Origin: Antedon mediterranea
Taxonomy: Eukaryota > Echinodermata > Crinoidea > Comatulida > Antedonidae
DNA: 64,000 nt
Assembly: GCF_964355755.1 (NCBI RefSeq)
Contig: NC_092672.1
Span: 38,438,501-38,502,500 of the forward strand
Reading direction: 5' to 3'
Part shown: positions 23,910-38,900 of the stretch, piece by piece
Layout: every line of letters starts with the position of its first letter
How positions within the stretch are numbered: the first letter of the stretch is position 1
The notes under the pieces: model-generated
Told to the model about the DNA's origin: nothing
The model's input: only the letters and a program-made list of their open reading frames with translations
Database searches by the model: none
Program-made: the position numbers and the translations under genes

Positions 23910-26900
23910 CTGAAAAAACAAGAAAAAGAGTTATCCCAGTGAGAGACATAGAAGCAGACATGATATGCATGCCCCGGGCCAAAGAAGCACAGCCCGAGTT
24001 ATGAAAATTGATTGTCACAGCGAGCGGTACAATAACTGACTACAAATACAAATAATTTGCAAACGAATTACTTGGATTTCTGTAAGATTTTGTTTGTTTA
24101 AATTAAAGAGATAATCAATATTTCAAAAGTATGGAATAAAATAACTGTAACTTTCAACTGTCAACTGTTACATTACAAATGTAAAATTGTCGAAAGTAAA
24201 CCAGTATTTAAAATCGTTATAAATAACTAAAGCTCTGTACACTATCAAACTTTATGTGACAACAAATGTGATGCACCCTTATATATGGACATGATGATGT
24301 CATATCACTATCATATTTAGGCACATCACATCATATTTGTCAAACTAGTTTGATAGTGTAGACAGAGCTTAAAACTCAGACACTACGGTAGTGCAACATT
24401 GTGGATTTTCCAGTACAATAACAGTTGGTTTTTACGAAGTAAAGCTGAACAATGACCATGTTGTCCACAAATTAAAGAGACACACATCCTAATGTTTAAA
24501 ATCTAGACATTCCCCCGGTTTAAATCGACCACCTTCGTTTTGGTGACTCCATTGATAACAATTCGTGCTTTTTACTAACTTTGAGGACATGCTGTTAACA
24601 GGTAGGATGTGTAACAAACAATGATATTTACAAACGTCAAACACGCTTAGGGGGCTAAAAAGTCCCAAAAATATCTATTCATTAGGCATCATATTCACTC
24701 TTGCCGATATCAGCGTCTTTATTAGTGAATGGTAAAATATTTTCTCGTTCTATTATTTATTCAACTCCTTATACATTATTTGTTAGCATAATAATTGGTT
24801 TTCGCGAGAACCAAGAGGAGAAGATGCTTTTGTTTTTGTCGTAATTTTTTAGCCCTGTTTGATATCTTAATTCCATTTTGAAATAATTTAATTTTCAACC
24901 GTGATAAGCTTATACACAATCCAATATTATTTGTGTTCTTTGCAATTGTGGCCATTGTAGTAACATACATATATCATTGTGGCCATTGTAGTAACATACA
25001 TATATCATTCGCTTGTTGCAAACTCCATAAACCAATGACTAAAGTATTCGATTATTATATGATAATCTATTTTTCTGATTTAAAAGATGAACTTATTATT
25101 TTTAATGAAGTTGAATGTTCTGTTTTCTCAACACTCGTTGATGTATATAATCATTCGCAATGGTTTCGGATATCAAATATGACAAGTATAAGCCGTTTAA
25201 TCCGATACGTTCATAACGGCGATAAGCCTCAACACACGGGACCAAACTTAAGTCCATAGCAGTGGAGCACGAGACACCTGTATAAAACTATACACAACAA
25301 ACACACGGTCTCATCTTAAGTACAGTGGTTTAAAACAGTTAAATCTATTTTTTATATTATCAATAACATTTGGGAGGTTTTTAATGCCACTGATGCACCG
25401 TAAATAAAACCTAGACTGGCCATGCTGTGCGCATGATATTGATAACGGTTTTTGTACGCGAACATAATTATATTTACTGATGAAAAAAATTCATCTCCTT
25501 CCCAAAAAGAAAGTGAGAAAGTGCGATGCTAACGCACGCAACGTTGGTAAGTTTCAACGTTTATTTTCACCTTCATGAAAAACGAAAATTTGATTTCAAA
25601 AATATATTTACTGATTGTAACAATCGAAAAAAAATAAAAGAAAATAGATAGAATGCAATATATATAATACATATATATTTTTAAACATTTTGTTTTTTGC
25701 ATAGGCCAATTTTAATTTCACATAATAGTTGGATTGATATATCTGATAAACTAAAATATTCATTTATTTATTATTCTTTATTTACATCTTTAAGGCAAAC
25801 TTCTTAGGAGAAAAGTACAGCTGAACTGAGAGTCATGGTTGACTAACAACTACCGGAGAACAGGCATTCTTTTCTACCACATTTGGTTTAATAAGGTCGC
25901 TAGACAATCTTTTAATTCATCAACATATTTTAGGTAACACGATTAACAAAAGCAAGATGAATTGAAGGAAAAATTTATTGGTCTAATTTCAACCTGAAAC
26001 TAGAAATAAAAGTTAATTTTAGGCTTAATTAATTTTAGTAATACAGTGGTATTCAATTAGGGGTACTTTATTTGACAGGATGACGTACATTGTGCCTTGC
26101 TGCTTCTCGCAACGACAATCAAAGAGACCTAATTTCAAATATATTTATGTGAAATAAAATAATCATAGTCGATATACATATATGTTAATGCACAGATTGG
26201 AAAGTAGGGATTAGGAAAAATAAGAACAAAACTGTGAAAAGAAACATTCTGTAAAAAATATCTGGGAGAGAATATTCCCACTTTTGTCGGGTAATCAACC
26301 TATAAATTACAATGGAGTTTAGCACCATGTGAGTTGTTGGTCTCTGGGAGGAGAAGAAGGAGCATCAGCCCAGAACAAATGGTCCATCTTCTTAATACGC
26401 TGAAGGTCTTTCAACTATTTTGGAATTGTCCAAGTCAACAAATGGAAACGGATGTTAAGCCAGAACAACATTGCACGAACATTTTTTTTTAAATCACCAG
26501 GTTTTGGAAATTATTGTTATTGATTCTAAAAGAAAGAATCGATTCAGCTTCAATAGAAAATTTAAACCAAAACGCAAAACCCTTTTTACTTAAGATGTTT
26601 CAATTATAAAAACATGAGTAAAGGCCAATTTACACAGACGAGCGGTAACGGTAAGCGGAAAACCGCGTAGCTTGTTCCACGTAGAATCTGTATCTATCCT
26701 GCAGGACGGGAACCGCGTAGCTTGTTCCACGTAGAATCTGTATCTATCCTGGACGAGAACCGCGTAGCTTGTTCCACGTAGAATCTGTATCTATCCTGGA
26801 CGGGAACCGCGTAGCTTGTGTTCCACGTAGAATCTGTATCTATCCTGCAGGACGGGAACCGCGTAGCTTGTTCCACGTAGAATCTGTATCTATCCTGGAC

Positions 26901-29900
26901 GGGAACCGCCCGTCCATTCCGCATGGTGTTTAAATGGTCTTAAAGAATAACATTAGATTCTATATTGTATTATCGTTACCGCTTGTCTGTGTAGGCCTAA
27001 ATGTACCTTATTCTAGGCTTTAGGATCGTTGGTTTGTTGGGAACAGAAGGGAGGAAACGCGGCAGGACAAAACCAATCTTACTGAAACAATTCATATACT
27101 TTGTGTAATGTACTAATCTGAATGCGTTGGCGTTAGATCGCATCAAACTGTATACGATAAAATTCAATGGTTTAAAGCAAATCTATGAATTTACAACTGA
27201 AACATGTGAATGACAAAGATAATGTTAATAGTTAATGTTACATTTGCATCAATCATCAATCTTGTTATGATTGTGTACACTTTGATAGATGGACAAAAAC
27301 GACAAGAAACGGGAGATGACTTGATGGTTAAATCGATGCCATGAATACGAGTATTGACAGAGGAATTTATATAATGTGAAGACACAATAGACAAACACAT
27401 GTGTACATAGATCGTAAACGGAAGGACAAATCTCGTATGCCTAAAACGTACATGTCTATAAACCAATAATCAAAGCTTTGTATGTATGTAAACATCATTT
27501 AAACCAAATTTAATATTATTCTGTGTATATTTTCATACGTATTAAATATTGTCATACGTGCGCGACTCCTCGCTCCCAAAACGCGCTGATAAATCGCGAT
27601 AGGAACAAATGAGATGAGAGATAGGCGGGTAAAAGTCATTACTGATGTTGTTAGGCTAATTTCAAAGAGGGTTTATCCTTTACAAAAGTTTGTTCCCAAT
27701 ATTTGTTTCCTATATCAACCGTTTACAGAATTTTATTTTTAAATGGCAAAATCTTAAACGTTAAAGTCAAAATTCGTTTATTTTGTGGAAAAACTGGTCA
27801 CAGTGGAGTGCCGTCGGTTACTGATATTTAAAACAACACACTTCCACATTAGCTGTGTTTGTGCAACACTTAGTTGCTGGCACACGTGTTTTACAGCGAC
27901 AGTGACGATCAACACTGTGTTGCACACGTTATCCAAGACAACAGACCAGTGACTCGCCAAGGGCCACATCAGAAAAAAAAAAAACTATTGTCCAACTATT
28001 CTATTGTTCTAAATAAAAGTACATCTCTATCGCCGGCTACATAAAAGCATAGCATTTGTGAATATATAGGAAGAGATTAACGAATGGTAAAACCTTCAAA
28101 GGAGAAATAGATCAGTGATGAAAAGGCTGTAAAATGCTAAGGTCGGCGAATGCAAAACGTCAAGGCAGCTAGTCGTTTGTTAGAATCAATAGCCGGCACG
28201 GCAAGCAAAGCGTGAATTCCGTGTGGAGCTAAAAATAATTAGCTTAGAAAGAAATCGATGGCTTAGCCTATCAATCCGATCTGAAATGTGTGGACAATTG
28301 ACTTTCTCTCTTTTAAGATTAACAATAGTGGTGTGCTCACTTCTTTGTTTAATTTAAACATCTCGCAATGAAGTTTTAAATGAGGTTAAAGTGCCGACAA
28401 TCAAGTGTGATGCAAATTCGATACAATTGCTTGTATACCTTCAATAAAAACAATATAATTATAATATGTGAAATCAAATACAGTAATCCTGTTTGCTCTT
28501 TTAAAGTTAAAGGTTTTACAATGTATTATGAAGCCTGTCAGGTGTCTAGCATTAATGTAATTAAAACGCAAACAATAGCATTGAAGGCATCACAATTAAA
28601 CACATTTAAGCTAAACGTATTACCTAAATATTTTGTTGTATACTCTAGTACAGCTATTATTGCCACTGAATTATACTGTATTGAATACCGAGTTCTGACT
28701 TAACAGTGTTGCATACCAGAACTTATATTCTGAGGCATTCTGTGTGGAATATCTGAACATACATGCAATTTTAAAAAGGAGAATTGTGATAATGGAGGCA
28801 ATGTAAATTAAGTTGCTGTCCTTTTCTTATCATAAAAACGACCGTCTTTATGAAGGTTCGTTGACAAACCGTAGACAAATACAGGCAAAAAAAACAAAAC
28901 ATCCGTGTCTTAATCGCCCAGATTAACGTCAAGATGTCGAAATAGTCACAACGAAATGTTCATGTGCTGACGACGCGACCGTGCTCAATCGGGGTACAGG
29001 CCTATTCTACCGGTTTTGTTTTTTTGTTTATTTTGCCCAAAATGACGTCCATTTAAGGTCATCACACCATAACATACGCATGACACAAACGCACATTTCA
29101 ATGGACGTGTTACACGCGCAGGCTTGCGTAACGTGTACGCCTATTTCTACCAGGTACGCGCTGTCTAGCAACCAATCACATAATTGAGAGTTATTAATAG
29201 CCCGGATATTGAATTATGAAAGTACTTTTTTAATTGTTAAGTTGTTATAGTCAAGGTAATGGTTATCAACATGTGTATTATGTTCCTTATTTGTAGCAAT
29301 CCACCCATGAAACGGCATTTTTACTTATATATTAACCAGTCCAATTAAAATATGGGTTACATAACGAGGTATATAATTAACATATTTTGATTAGTCTATA
29401 CTTTTAAACACCATTTAAACAACAACAATGGTTTACGGTTATTCAAATGTAAGAAAAGTATAGGCCTACTACACTAAAATGCATTGCTTACGAATCCTTG
29501 CTAGACCCGGGTAGGCCTACACATACATTGATGACGTAACCACGACGTGACTTATATGGCAACGTACTTTTATATCACCAGGGTTGTCACCTCCTTAGGT
29601 AGGGGTTCCTGAAAAGTGCGGGGAATCTATGACAGATAGGTCGCGAACGGCGCCTAGACTCCCGGCAGGACCGCGTCCGACAAAGTTTTGTATTTTCACA
29701 GTTGTTCGAAAATTCTTCCTCAACGACATCTTTCTCCCGAAACGCGATGGCCCACAAAGGTTACCTTTAGAGGTAACTGAAACGGTACCAAATTATGATA
29801 ATACATCGGTTGATATGTTTGATTTGTAATTAACAATAAATATCGACATTTACAATAGTTACCTAACACTTTAACATGCTGTAAGATGTAAAAGTATGTT

Positions 29901-32900
29901 ACACTAATTCGTACGATGTGGGAGGTCCTTGTAGGAAAACTCAAATGGCGGCTCCCATAATTTACATACAGTATATTCTTAGAATTTCAATTATATAAAA
30001 ACTGTCGACACATTTCAAATACTTGCTCGCCATTTGAATTCGTTCACACAGGTGTTACAAAAAAAAAAAAATAAATATGATATTTTATTTTCCATTAACA
30101 CTCGGCAATATTACCCATTCTTGTTACTACATCATTCTTACGTTAAGTTAACACAATTATAAAACACATTATATACATGCTGATCGTGCTGAGGATTTAT
30201 TTAGACTTTCATCGCACGAACAATGTGTATACACACAGAAACAGAATGGTAGTCTCAAGCTGTATCAAGCTGTAGAGGACCTGTGGCTGTATTCACCATT
30301 CACACTAAGGGAAACACAATTAAAATTAAAAAAATCTCCTATCTAAGTGAATACAATTTAAATATTTATTGAGTAAAGTGAAATACTTAATATTTAAGGA
30401 AAATATCTCATTTAAGTGTGATTGGTGAATACGACCACAGGTGCATTGATTCAAGCACATTGCAATGTAAAGACAAATAAAAACATAACATTGTAAAATA
30501 ATAATTACCTGGATCTGCAAAGTTGAAATGGTTATGCATCATGTCCGGGTTGTTTTCTATGTCATAGGGTCCGTTCATACCGGGTCGTAAACCTCGGATA
30601 CCGCGTCGTGGATTCCGGAAAAACGGATGACGTCTCGCGCCTAGAGCACTCAATTGTTTCATTCGTCGCTCTTTTGATCGACGATTTTGGAACCATACCT
30701 GAAATGACAAAAGGTTTAATTTATTGAAACGCAGAATAACATTATATTAGTGCATTGGAATTGCTATAAGCCATCCAAACAATACATCAAATAATACAAG
30801 CCCAATCCAGGCCTACTAATAATACAATATACAGATAAAGCTCTGTCTACACTATCAAACTTTATTTGACAAAAACATGTGATGTGCCTATATATAGACA
30901 TGATGATGTCATATCACTACCATATTTGAGCATATCACTACCATATTTGAGCATATCACACTTTTTTTGTCCAACTATAGTTTGATAGTGTACAAAGAGC
31001 TTTACAACAAACACGCATTGTCATCACAGCAAAAGGTTCAGTAAACTATTTTAAGCGCATTTTGTTATAAAAATAAACAATAATTTTATATTTGGTCTGT
31101 AAAGCGTATATTACATTACGTTGTGCGATTTAATCAGATAAAGAAACCTCTAATAATATAATGTATCCATTATTACAACCTTATTCGTGTGTAACCCCAC
31201 AGATCAGAATTGGGAAAAAAAAACCAACACAAAATTGCAAACTAAAATTATAGAGGAAATTCCTTTTAAGGAATTGTGTATAGTTCTAAGCCATGATCTA
31301 CTTTGTAAAATCAGGTTCACTCTCCCTGTGAGTTAAATTGCAGTAATTATCCTAATCACATCAGCAGAGCATATTTCCAATTGCGGTCGCTCAACTTCCG
31401 ATTCAGAAATTCAAATATGTATAGTTTTGTGATCGTGTTTCCATGCCTACATATTAGTTTATTACTCCGTTATATGGGTGTCTAGAGGTACGTACATATC
31501 AACGTAATTTAATTCAATATAATTATAGGCCTGTCAAAATACCATTCTCATGTAAGTCTGTTCTTAGACCTACAACAAAAACTTCTGCAAAAATTGTTTA
31601 GTTTAAAATCTACTTCGGATCAAAGAAAGTAAACGAGGCAACTGATCGATGTCGGAAAAAATAAAGCGAGTAAACCGACACAAAAATGACAATTAGATCG
31701 CTAAAACCACCTGTCGAATATATATTTTAAAGATGAAATTTGAATAATTTTAATTGATATAAACCCAGAGATCATTTACACCATTTTATATTTGCCAGTG
31801 TCCACAATCTTTCAATTATGACATCATAAACAGTACCTATTGTAGGAAGCCTTAGAGATGCGAATATAAAACTCTAACAAAAGGGATGTTTTATTCCGCA
31901 TAGGATTATACTGGATAGAGTAAGAAGAAGACGAACAACAGGCTAGTTATATATAAAAACACAAACAGCTGATTTCGTAACATACACAACCGGAATTTAA
32001 ACCCTGTTTTTGAAGATTCTGTAAAAACAGAAAGAAATCTAGTTGGTAGCGTGAACCTAACAATACGGAAAAAAAAGTAATACTACCACCGTTGCCATGG
32101 TGATTTATAATACGATGTTTAATAAACAATCCTTATTTCATCCGGGAACTTTGGAAACTAGGCCTGTGAACATATCGAGTTGACGTGAGGTGATGACCTA
32201 AAAGGACAACCCCTCATAATATAGCAATTCAATTTTTATTTCAGAACATATCAACAATAGGCCTACTACAGAATCAAATAAACAGTTACATAAAGAGGTG
32301 TGGACTACAAGGTATGACGTCATACCGTAACAAGATAATTATGCATGTTGGGTTCATTTTCTATACAGTATTGCATTTTTAACATTCGAGAATTAACAAG
32401 TGATAATTGCAACTTTTGTCAATCTTAGTTTAAAAACTAAAGGAGGAAACATAATGGATAGTAAAAAAGTAAATTATATATTATATCTTAACATCGAGTA
32501 TAATTTATCTCCAAATACCATGGTATGAAAGGGTATTACAGTTTTATGTGCTTTACACGTGGGACCCAACTGTCCCAATTATTATTCATAAACAAACATC
32601 TTATTTTGATACGAACCGATAAAAGCCTAAGTCTTAATATTTCCTTCTTTATCTCTTTATATATTAATATTCCTTATATGGTCTTTCTTTGTGAGTATAT
32701 GTCCATTTTTTGTAACATTTTAGTGTGTTTTAAAATAATATTTGTTATAAACGCAATTTAATTCAGCAGTTTTGCTGCTAATTGGTTTGTCAATAAATAA
32801 ATAAAAACAAAAATGTTTGCCAAAAGTACACAGATGTTATTTTGTTACCGTTTCGTACATTTTGATCGAGATTTACATTATATTTATAACTCGTATGACA

Positions 32901-35900
32901 AAAGTCAATACATGTGTGGGACAAGGCTTTTTATAAAACAAAAATAAAGTAGGCCTACTATTTAATAACGCTACTTTAAAGAAAAGGGAAAAAATAAGGT
33001 GGAATAAAATAAATGCATCGTTGATTTTGGAATGTCAGTCGTAGGACAATCAACTTTATACATGAATTGTTCCATCTTTTGCATTTTACACAACACCATA
33101 AATACACCGAGCTGCTAATTGTCCCGATAATTGTCCTCCAGTTACCGAAATTTCACCCAACTGGTAAATTTTCTTTCATGATTATAACACGAAATTATCA
33201 CCCATTTAGCGTAAAAATCTTTTATTTGCGAATGAACAAATTTAAAGAGGTACAACCACAAGCGATAAATCGGTGAATACTGTGAATGTCTTAGGTGGGA
33301 ACAGCTTTTGAACCTAGTGTCTTTCACAAGACGACCTACACTCGGAACAATTGGTTATTCAAGCCTAGAATTTCTGCATGTTAACCTACTCGGTTGAGCA
33401 CTAGTGTCAGTTGCATCGACTATTTGTTCCGTAAGATTTAATAGATTTCAAAGCACCTGATAGCCCATGGCTCAATGAATTGGTATAATAGTTTCGTGTT
33501 GTTCGCAGTTCGTTTGAATGCACCGATCGTCCCACTACTATGTACCTTTACGATGATATGGACATCTCAGACGTTGACGCTATAGCAAAGTTGACGCGTT
33601 TTTATCTGATTTGACGCACAGAAAGTGTGAAGTCCAACATAACGCGTCTGTGTTTTGTTGTGCTCATAACTTGAGAACCGACCTTCATAAACAAATCGTT
33701 TAAATTAATCAAAACAATGCGCTTATTACAAGTTTTGGATATACGTAATAACGAATATATAACGCGCGCGTTCAAAATCTGATAATAATGCCTTTGGTAC
33801 GCGCGTGTCCATTTTATGTCGTTGTGTCACGGCGGACGATATGTCTAGAATTGCTAGTATATTTGACACTCTTAGTATTCATCTTTGTGCACATAAATTA
33901 TTGATTTGAGTCGAACTATTGAATGTGGCATTTATATTGCACATTTATCATATGAAAAGCATCGTCAAGAAAAAAAATATATTGTAATGAGGGGAAGTAA
34001 CCGATGAAGAACAACTCGGGGACATGCTGATTTTAGGCCTACAAAATGAGCTATCTCTGTATGATTTATTGTGCCATCTATGACGGACGGCCGGTCAAAC
34101 GTATGCCAAGTTTTACAGCCATGAGTCAATTTAAAAATATTATGTTTTTTTGTAAATGTTTGCCTCTACCCTGGATAAGATACATTATTATATCCATTAA
34201 GATACATTATTTTAAATATTTTAAGTACCTTTATATAATGTAAAAAATTGTCACAATTCAGTTTTTCTGTAAAGATGATTTTAATAAATATACCATTATA
34301 AATGAATGAATGAATTATGTATTAATGAATATGCATTCAAACACGTTTAATATCATTTGAAAAAAGTATTTTTAGACACCAATATTATTTTTATAATGTT
34401 ATGTTAAAGTAGGCCTATATGATACCAATAAAATTTGTATGTTAGAGAACAACCGTTAAGTTCTCAATGTTACATTATTAAATAATAATACTACTTATTG
34501 ATGTTTACTTATGGAATAGTGCGTATAATATTTTCCACTCAATTATACACATCAACTCTGCTTTATATATAATTATATATTTGTATATGCGGATACGCAT
34601 GAGTGCACTAAAGCTGTGATAACTATAAGTTTGAGTTGATTTGATTTTTGACGCACGTAGAGCAGCCGCCGCGTCATGTCAAAATCATAGCTATTACCAG
34701 ACTAAATATGAATAATGATGCTACGTTGTATTTTAGTAGCAGAGAATATAAACCAGGATTGTATTTAGTCATAATAATATAGATGTTAGAAATTTATTAA
34801 CAATAACTGGAATAACCAGAGCAACATAGAGATAATAGTGACTATAGGCCTAAGTTTTAACAAATCTTTAAAACAAATAAAATGTGTTATGTGTGACACA
34901 ATCATGTTCTTGTAAAGCGTTCCGACAACGTCAACTTATTTCAAATTAAAATGCGTAAGATATTACAAACTTTAAAGCGTGCTTTCAAGCACTGATAACA
35001 CTGCGTATTTTGTACGCGTGCGTTAAATTTCAGAAGCTTACGCTACAGGATTAATTGTTGTGACAAAACTAATATTATAATCAATATACAAACACTCCTT
35101 CGATATTGATCTGACAGAAAAAGAAAAGTTATATATATAATATATATAACTTGTCTTTTTCTTATATATAACAGAAGTATGTCACTATAACAAACGTATT
35201 GTTGTTCACAGAGTCGGTAATAATGTACAAAATAGGTTGGTATGCCGATCTTATTTGCGACAAAGTGTGTATTGTTTTAATATAAACAATGGCGCCGTAA
35301 GACGTAGTACGAAACGATGACGACCATGAAGCGGATTAAGAAATAGTTACTCAGATCTGGTTTCTGCTCTTAAAAAGTCAACAAATTTTGAAACTATGAC
35401 GTCAATATTAGACAACATTACATCTGTATTTACCAGAATATGAATTAAAGTTAATATAATATTGTAAATACAGGGATTATTATTAATATATACGTATATG
35501 GCGTCTTAATTCATTCAATTAAGAGCAATTCATTGGAAAAAGTATCTTATGTAACTTCGAAAGATATTATCTTTTACTGATGAAAAGGATAAAAAATCTT
35601 TATGCGATATATATTATTTTAGTTTGGAATCAGAACAAACGGCGATGAGTTTTATCGAATATCTGTTCATTGTGTGTTAAAAGATATAAAAATCTCGTGG
35701 TAAAACATGTTAAATAAAAACAGTTTTAGATTCATTGATTTTATTAGATAATCACCGCAGTGGTCACTTCTGGTGGTCAAGTGGAATAACACTCTCCTTG
35801 ACAGTAGTCTGAGGACAAATCAGACCGGAAACGCTTTGTGACGAAACACAATTCGTTGATGAGTTCCATAATACGTTCATCATGTTTTTTTTTTATAACA

Positions 35901-38900
35901 TACTTTATTTGACATGTAATATGTTATGTATGTATATCAGACGACAATCAGCAGGCTTAAAAGTCCAAGATTCCACTTTAATCCTATTACATAAAACTAC
36001 ATAGAACTAACGACACCTCATTTACTAGAATATTTTCTACATTATATGCAAGTATATAAGCTGAAATGTTAAATTTCAATGAATATTTGATGTTCTTTCG
36101 GCAATATTTCACCGATATTGTCTCGAATTCTAGCAGTAGCGTATAAATGGCTCGTTATCTTTCACATAAAATCTTCACATGCTGTAAGATTCGTATGTGT
36201 GAAATACATATTTTATGACAGTGACGTCATATGAATTTGTTAGAAATAAGATGAAGTTGCCAGGAAATATACAGATTAAAATTGGGATAAAATCTTAGAA
36301 AATTCTCACTTTATCAAGCGTGGATAAAAAGTGTAATACATGATGACTCAGAGAAATTTCAAGAAGAGACAAAAGTTGGCGCGCGTGCCAAAAGACGCGC
36401 GCGTATATTATTATCAGTGTTTCCACGCGAAACATTTATTTTAAACTAACTAAATATTGTAATTAATTATTTTTATATGAAACGTTTTATATATTTTTGT
36501 ACTATATTGTGAAAAGCACTCAAAACATTTTCCTATGTGGACGAAATAAAGTTGAATTGAATTGAATTGAAATTTGTACAAATTCTAAACAAAACAATTA
36601 TCATTTCAATCTGCTGACCGCTGAGATCCTTGTATTATTTTAATGATTTTTGTTTAAAGAATGTATACAAATTATTATCAACGTTCATATGAATGTTAAT
36701 ATTATCATCAATTGGTTTTATTCGTTGATTGCAATAATATAATATTGATGACTCTTTAGAGGAGAAAAACACTTTTGCACGTATATGCCGTTTTATTTTA
36801 TCGCTCTTAAAACTGAAAGCTGCATAAGTTTTCAAGACCCACAAAAAAATTCAATAGTTTATAATAACCGTTAACTCATAAAGAAAAACTAGATAGCAGA
36901 GAATAAATATGAGGTAAAATGATACAGCGATAAAAAAAATCATACAGTAAGTAAATATTCGTGAGAAAAATACTATAAATCCAAAAAATTAAATATAATA
37001 AGTGTTAACATTAGATTTGGATCTATCTCAGAATAAACCGACTTATATGGATCGTATTAAAAAATGTTAAAGTTTCAAGAAATTTGATTGGTTGGTTCAC
37101 TTAAAATGGAAATTCATTTTGCTTGGCATTAATAAAACTAGAAGGAAAATACATACAAAAACGCTATAGGCCAATGTTAAAATATGACAATAATTGTTAC
37201 TTTAAATGCGCGCACCCCTTTCGCAAAAATACGATCACGGCCGCTAAGGAAAGACTAAACTAAAGGCCATGAATTATGGTTTGTAAAACTTAGGGCATTT
37301 CCAATCTATATCATTAACAAAGAATTACTATGCATACGTCATGGAGCAATGCATGTGAGATTTAACAACGTGTTAGAGGGCATCCCGAAGAGACCAGACG
37401 CTCTTAAATCGTTCAGTTAAATCGGCAACACAAAGTCAGGCCTACAGATACGTACCAGACCACCGAACGAGATAGAGCACACCCGTAACGAACGAAATAC
37501 CGACGGTCTCGGGTGGGGATCAATCTATCAATGCGTCACAAAATGTGTGAATTGCGTTAGACGCATTTATCTTGCGTTTGAGGACAGTACACATAATGTA
37601 TTAAAGACATGAAAACATGTGTTAAATGGATAATTTTAGCCCAATGTTGACATACTCACGCGCAGCATTTTGCTGATGCAAGACGATAAGTAAGATGATA
37701 AGTAAGATGCATCTACTCCCTGTAACGTGTTATTTCTGTGCGTTACGCGTTATTTTTTTGGCGTACCGCGTTATTTTTGTGCCTCATATGTTACGTGTTC
37801 GAATGCGTTCGAACGTTTACTTTCAAGTGAAATACGTTAACGTTGGTAATAACAATAAAACGAAATTTATTTTATAGCGTCCAATAAAAATGTATAAAGA
37901 AGCTAAACGAGTACGTACGTCTTGAGTTGATGAGTGCAATGAGTTTTACTCGTTGGCAGTTGAACGATTGCTCCTAGGGCATGTTTAGGGGGGAAATTTC
38001 AATTGGCTTGTTCCATCGCTTCAGAGAGGTCAGTATGATACCATTAATGAAATCAGTAGACTTGTGTATGCTAAACAATTACACCCAATGGACTAATTTA
38101 GATGATAATAGCTATTCTTTACTGCTGCCAGAGATTAGAAAGAACATCTACGACAAGTGAATTACTTTAGCAATCAAAGCAGGCGTTGCGGAACAAGCAA
38201 TCGTTTTTCTTCTTTTTTTCGTTTCTTATCAGTCTTTTGTTCAATATATTCATTCATTTATTTACACAAAGCAAATGGTAACAAAATATGTAGAAAATAG
38301 TTTGCCTTGTATCTAGAAAAATCAAATAAGATCAGAGAGCTTTAAATGTGCTCAAATATGGTAGTAATATGCTCAAATATGGTAGTGATATGCTCAAATA
38401 TGGTAGTGATATGCTCAAATATGGTAGTGATATGCTCAAATATGATAGTGGTATGATATCATTATGTCTATTATGGGCATATCACATTTTGTTGTCACAT
38501 AAAGTTTGATAGTGTAAACAGAGCTCAAGACGTGTTCCACCAAGAAAAAAGTGTTTTAAAATGTTGATAAATAAACATAACATGGTTTAGACGTTGCCAA
38601 AACTCATCTACTTATTGGGGACCCCTTGGAAACAAGCATTTGGGGGTAAAGTGTTATCCCTGCTTTCTATGTTGGAAACAAACATTTGGGGGTAAAGTGT
38701 TATCCCTTGCTTTCTATGTTGGAAACAAGCATTTGGGGTAAAGTGTTATCCCTTGCTTTCTATGTTGGAAACAAGCATTTGGGGGTAAAGTGTTATCCCT
38801 TGCTTTCTATGTTGGAAACAAGCATTTGGGCGTAAAGTGTTATCCCTTGCGTTCTATGTTGGAAACAAGCATTTGGGGGTAAAGTGTTATCCCTTGCTTT

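Larger units (their letters stand above)
23910..30508 (-). other. Lhx1/5 intron 4
   Basis: A 6.6-kb intron. It contains MITE family A copy 3, a 31-bp duplication at 24,945, the minisatellite-bearing TIR element at 26,622 and the MITE at 30,280. No coding exon was recognised. Confidence 0.85.

Noticed and set aside
26694-26924. Repeating 76-codon minus-strand frame (RYRFYVEQ)
   Set aside because: Created by the tandem repeat inside a TIR element; unit length varies and is not kept to multiples of three.
33285-33345. Possible B box (GGTTCAAAAGCT, minus strand)
   Set aside because: No A box or stem structure accompanies it.
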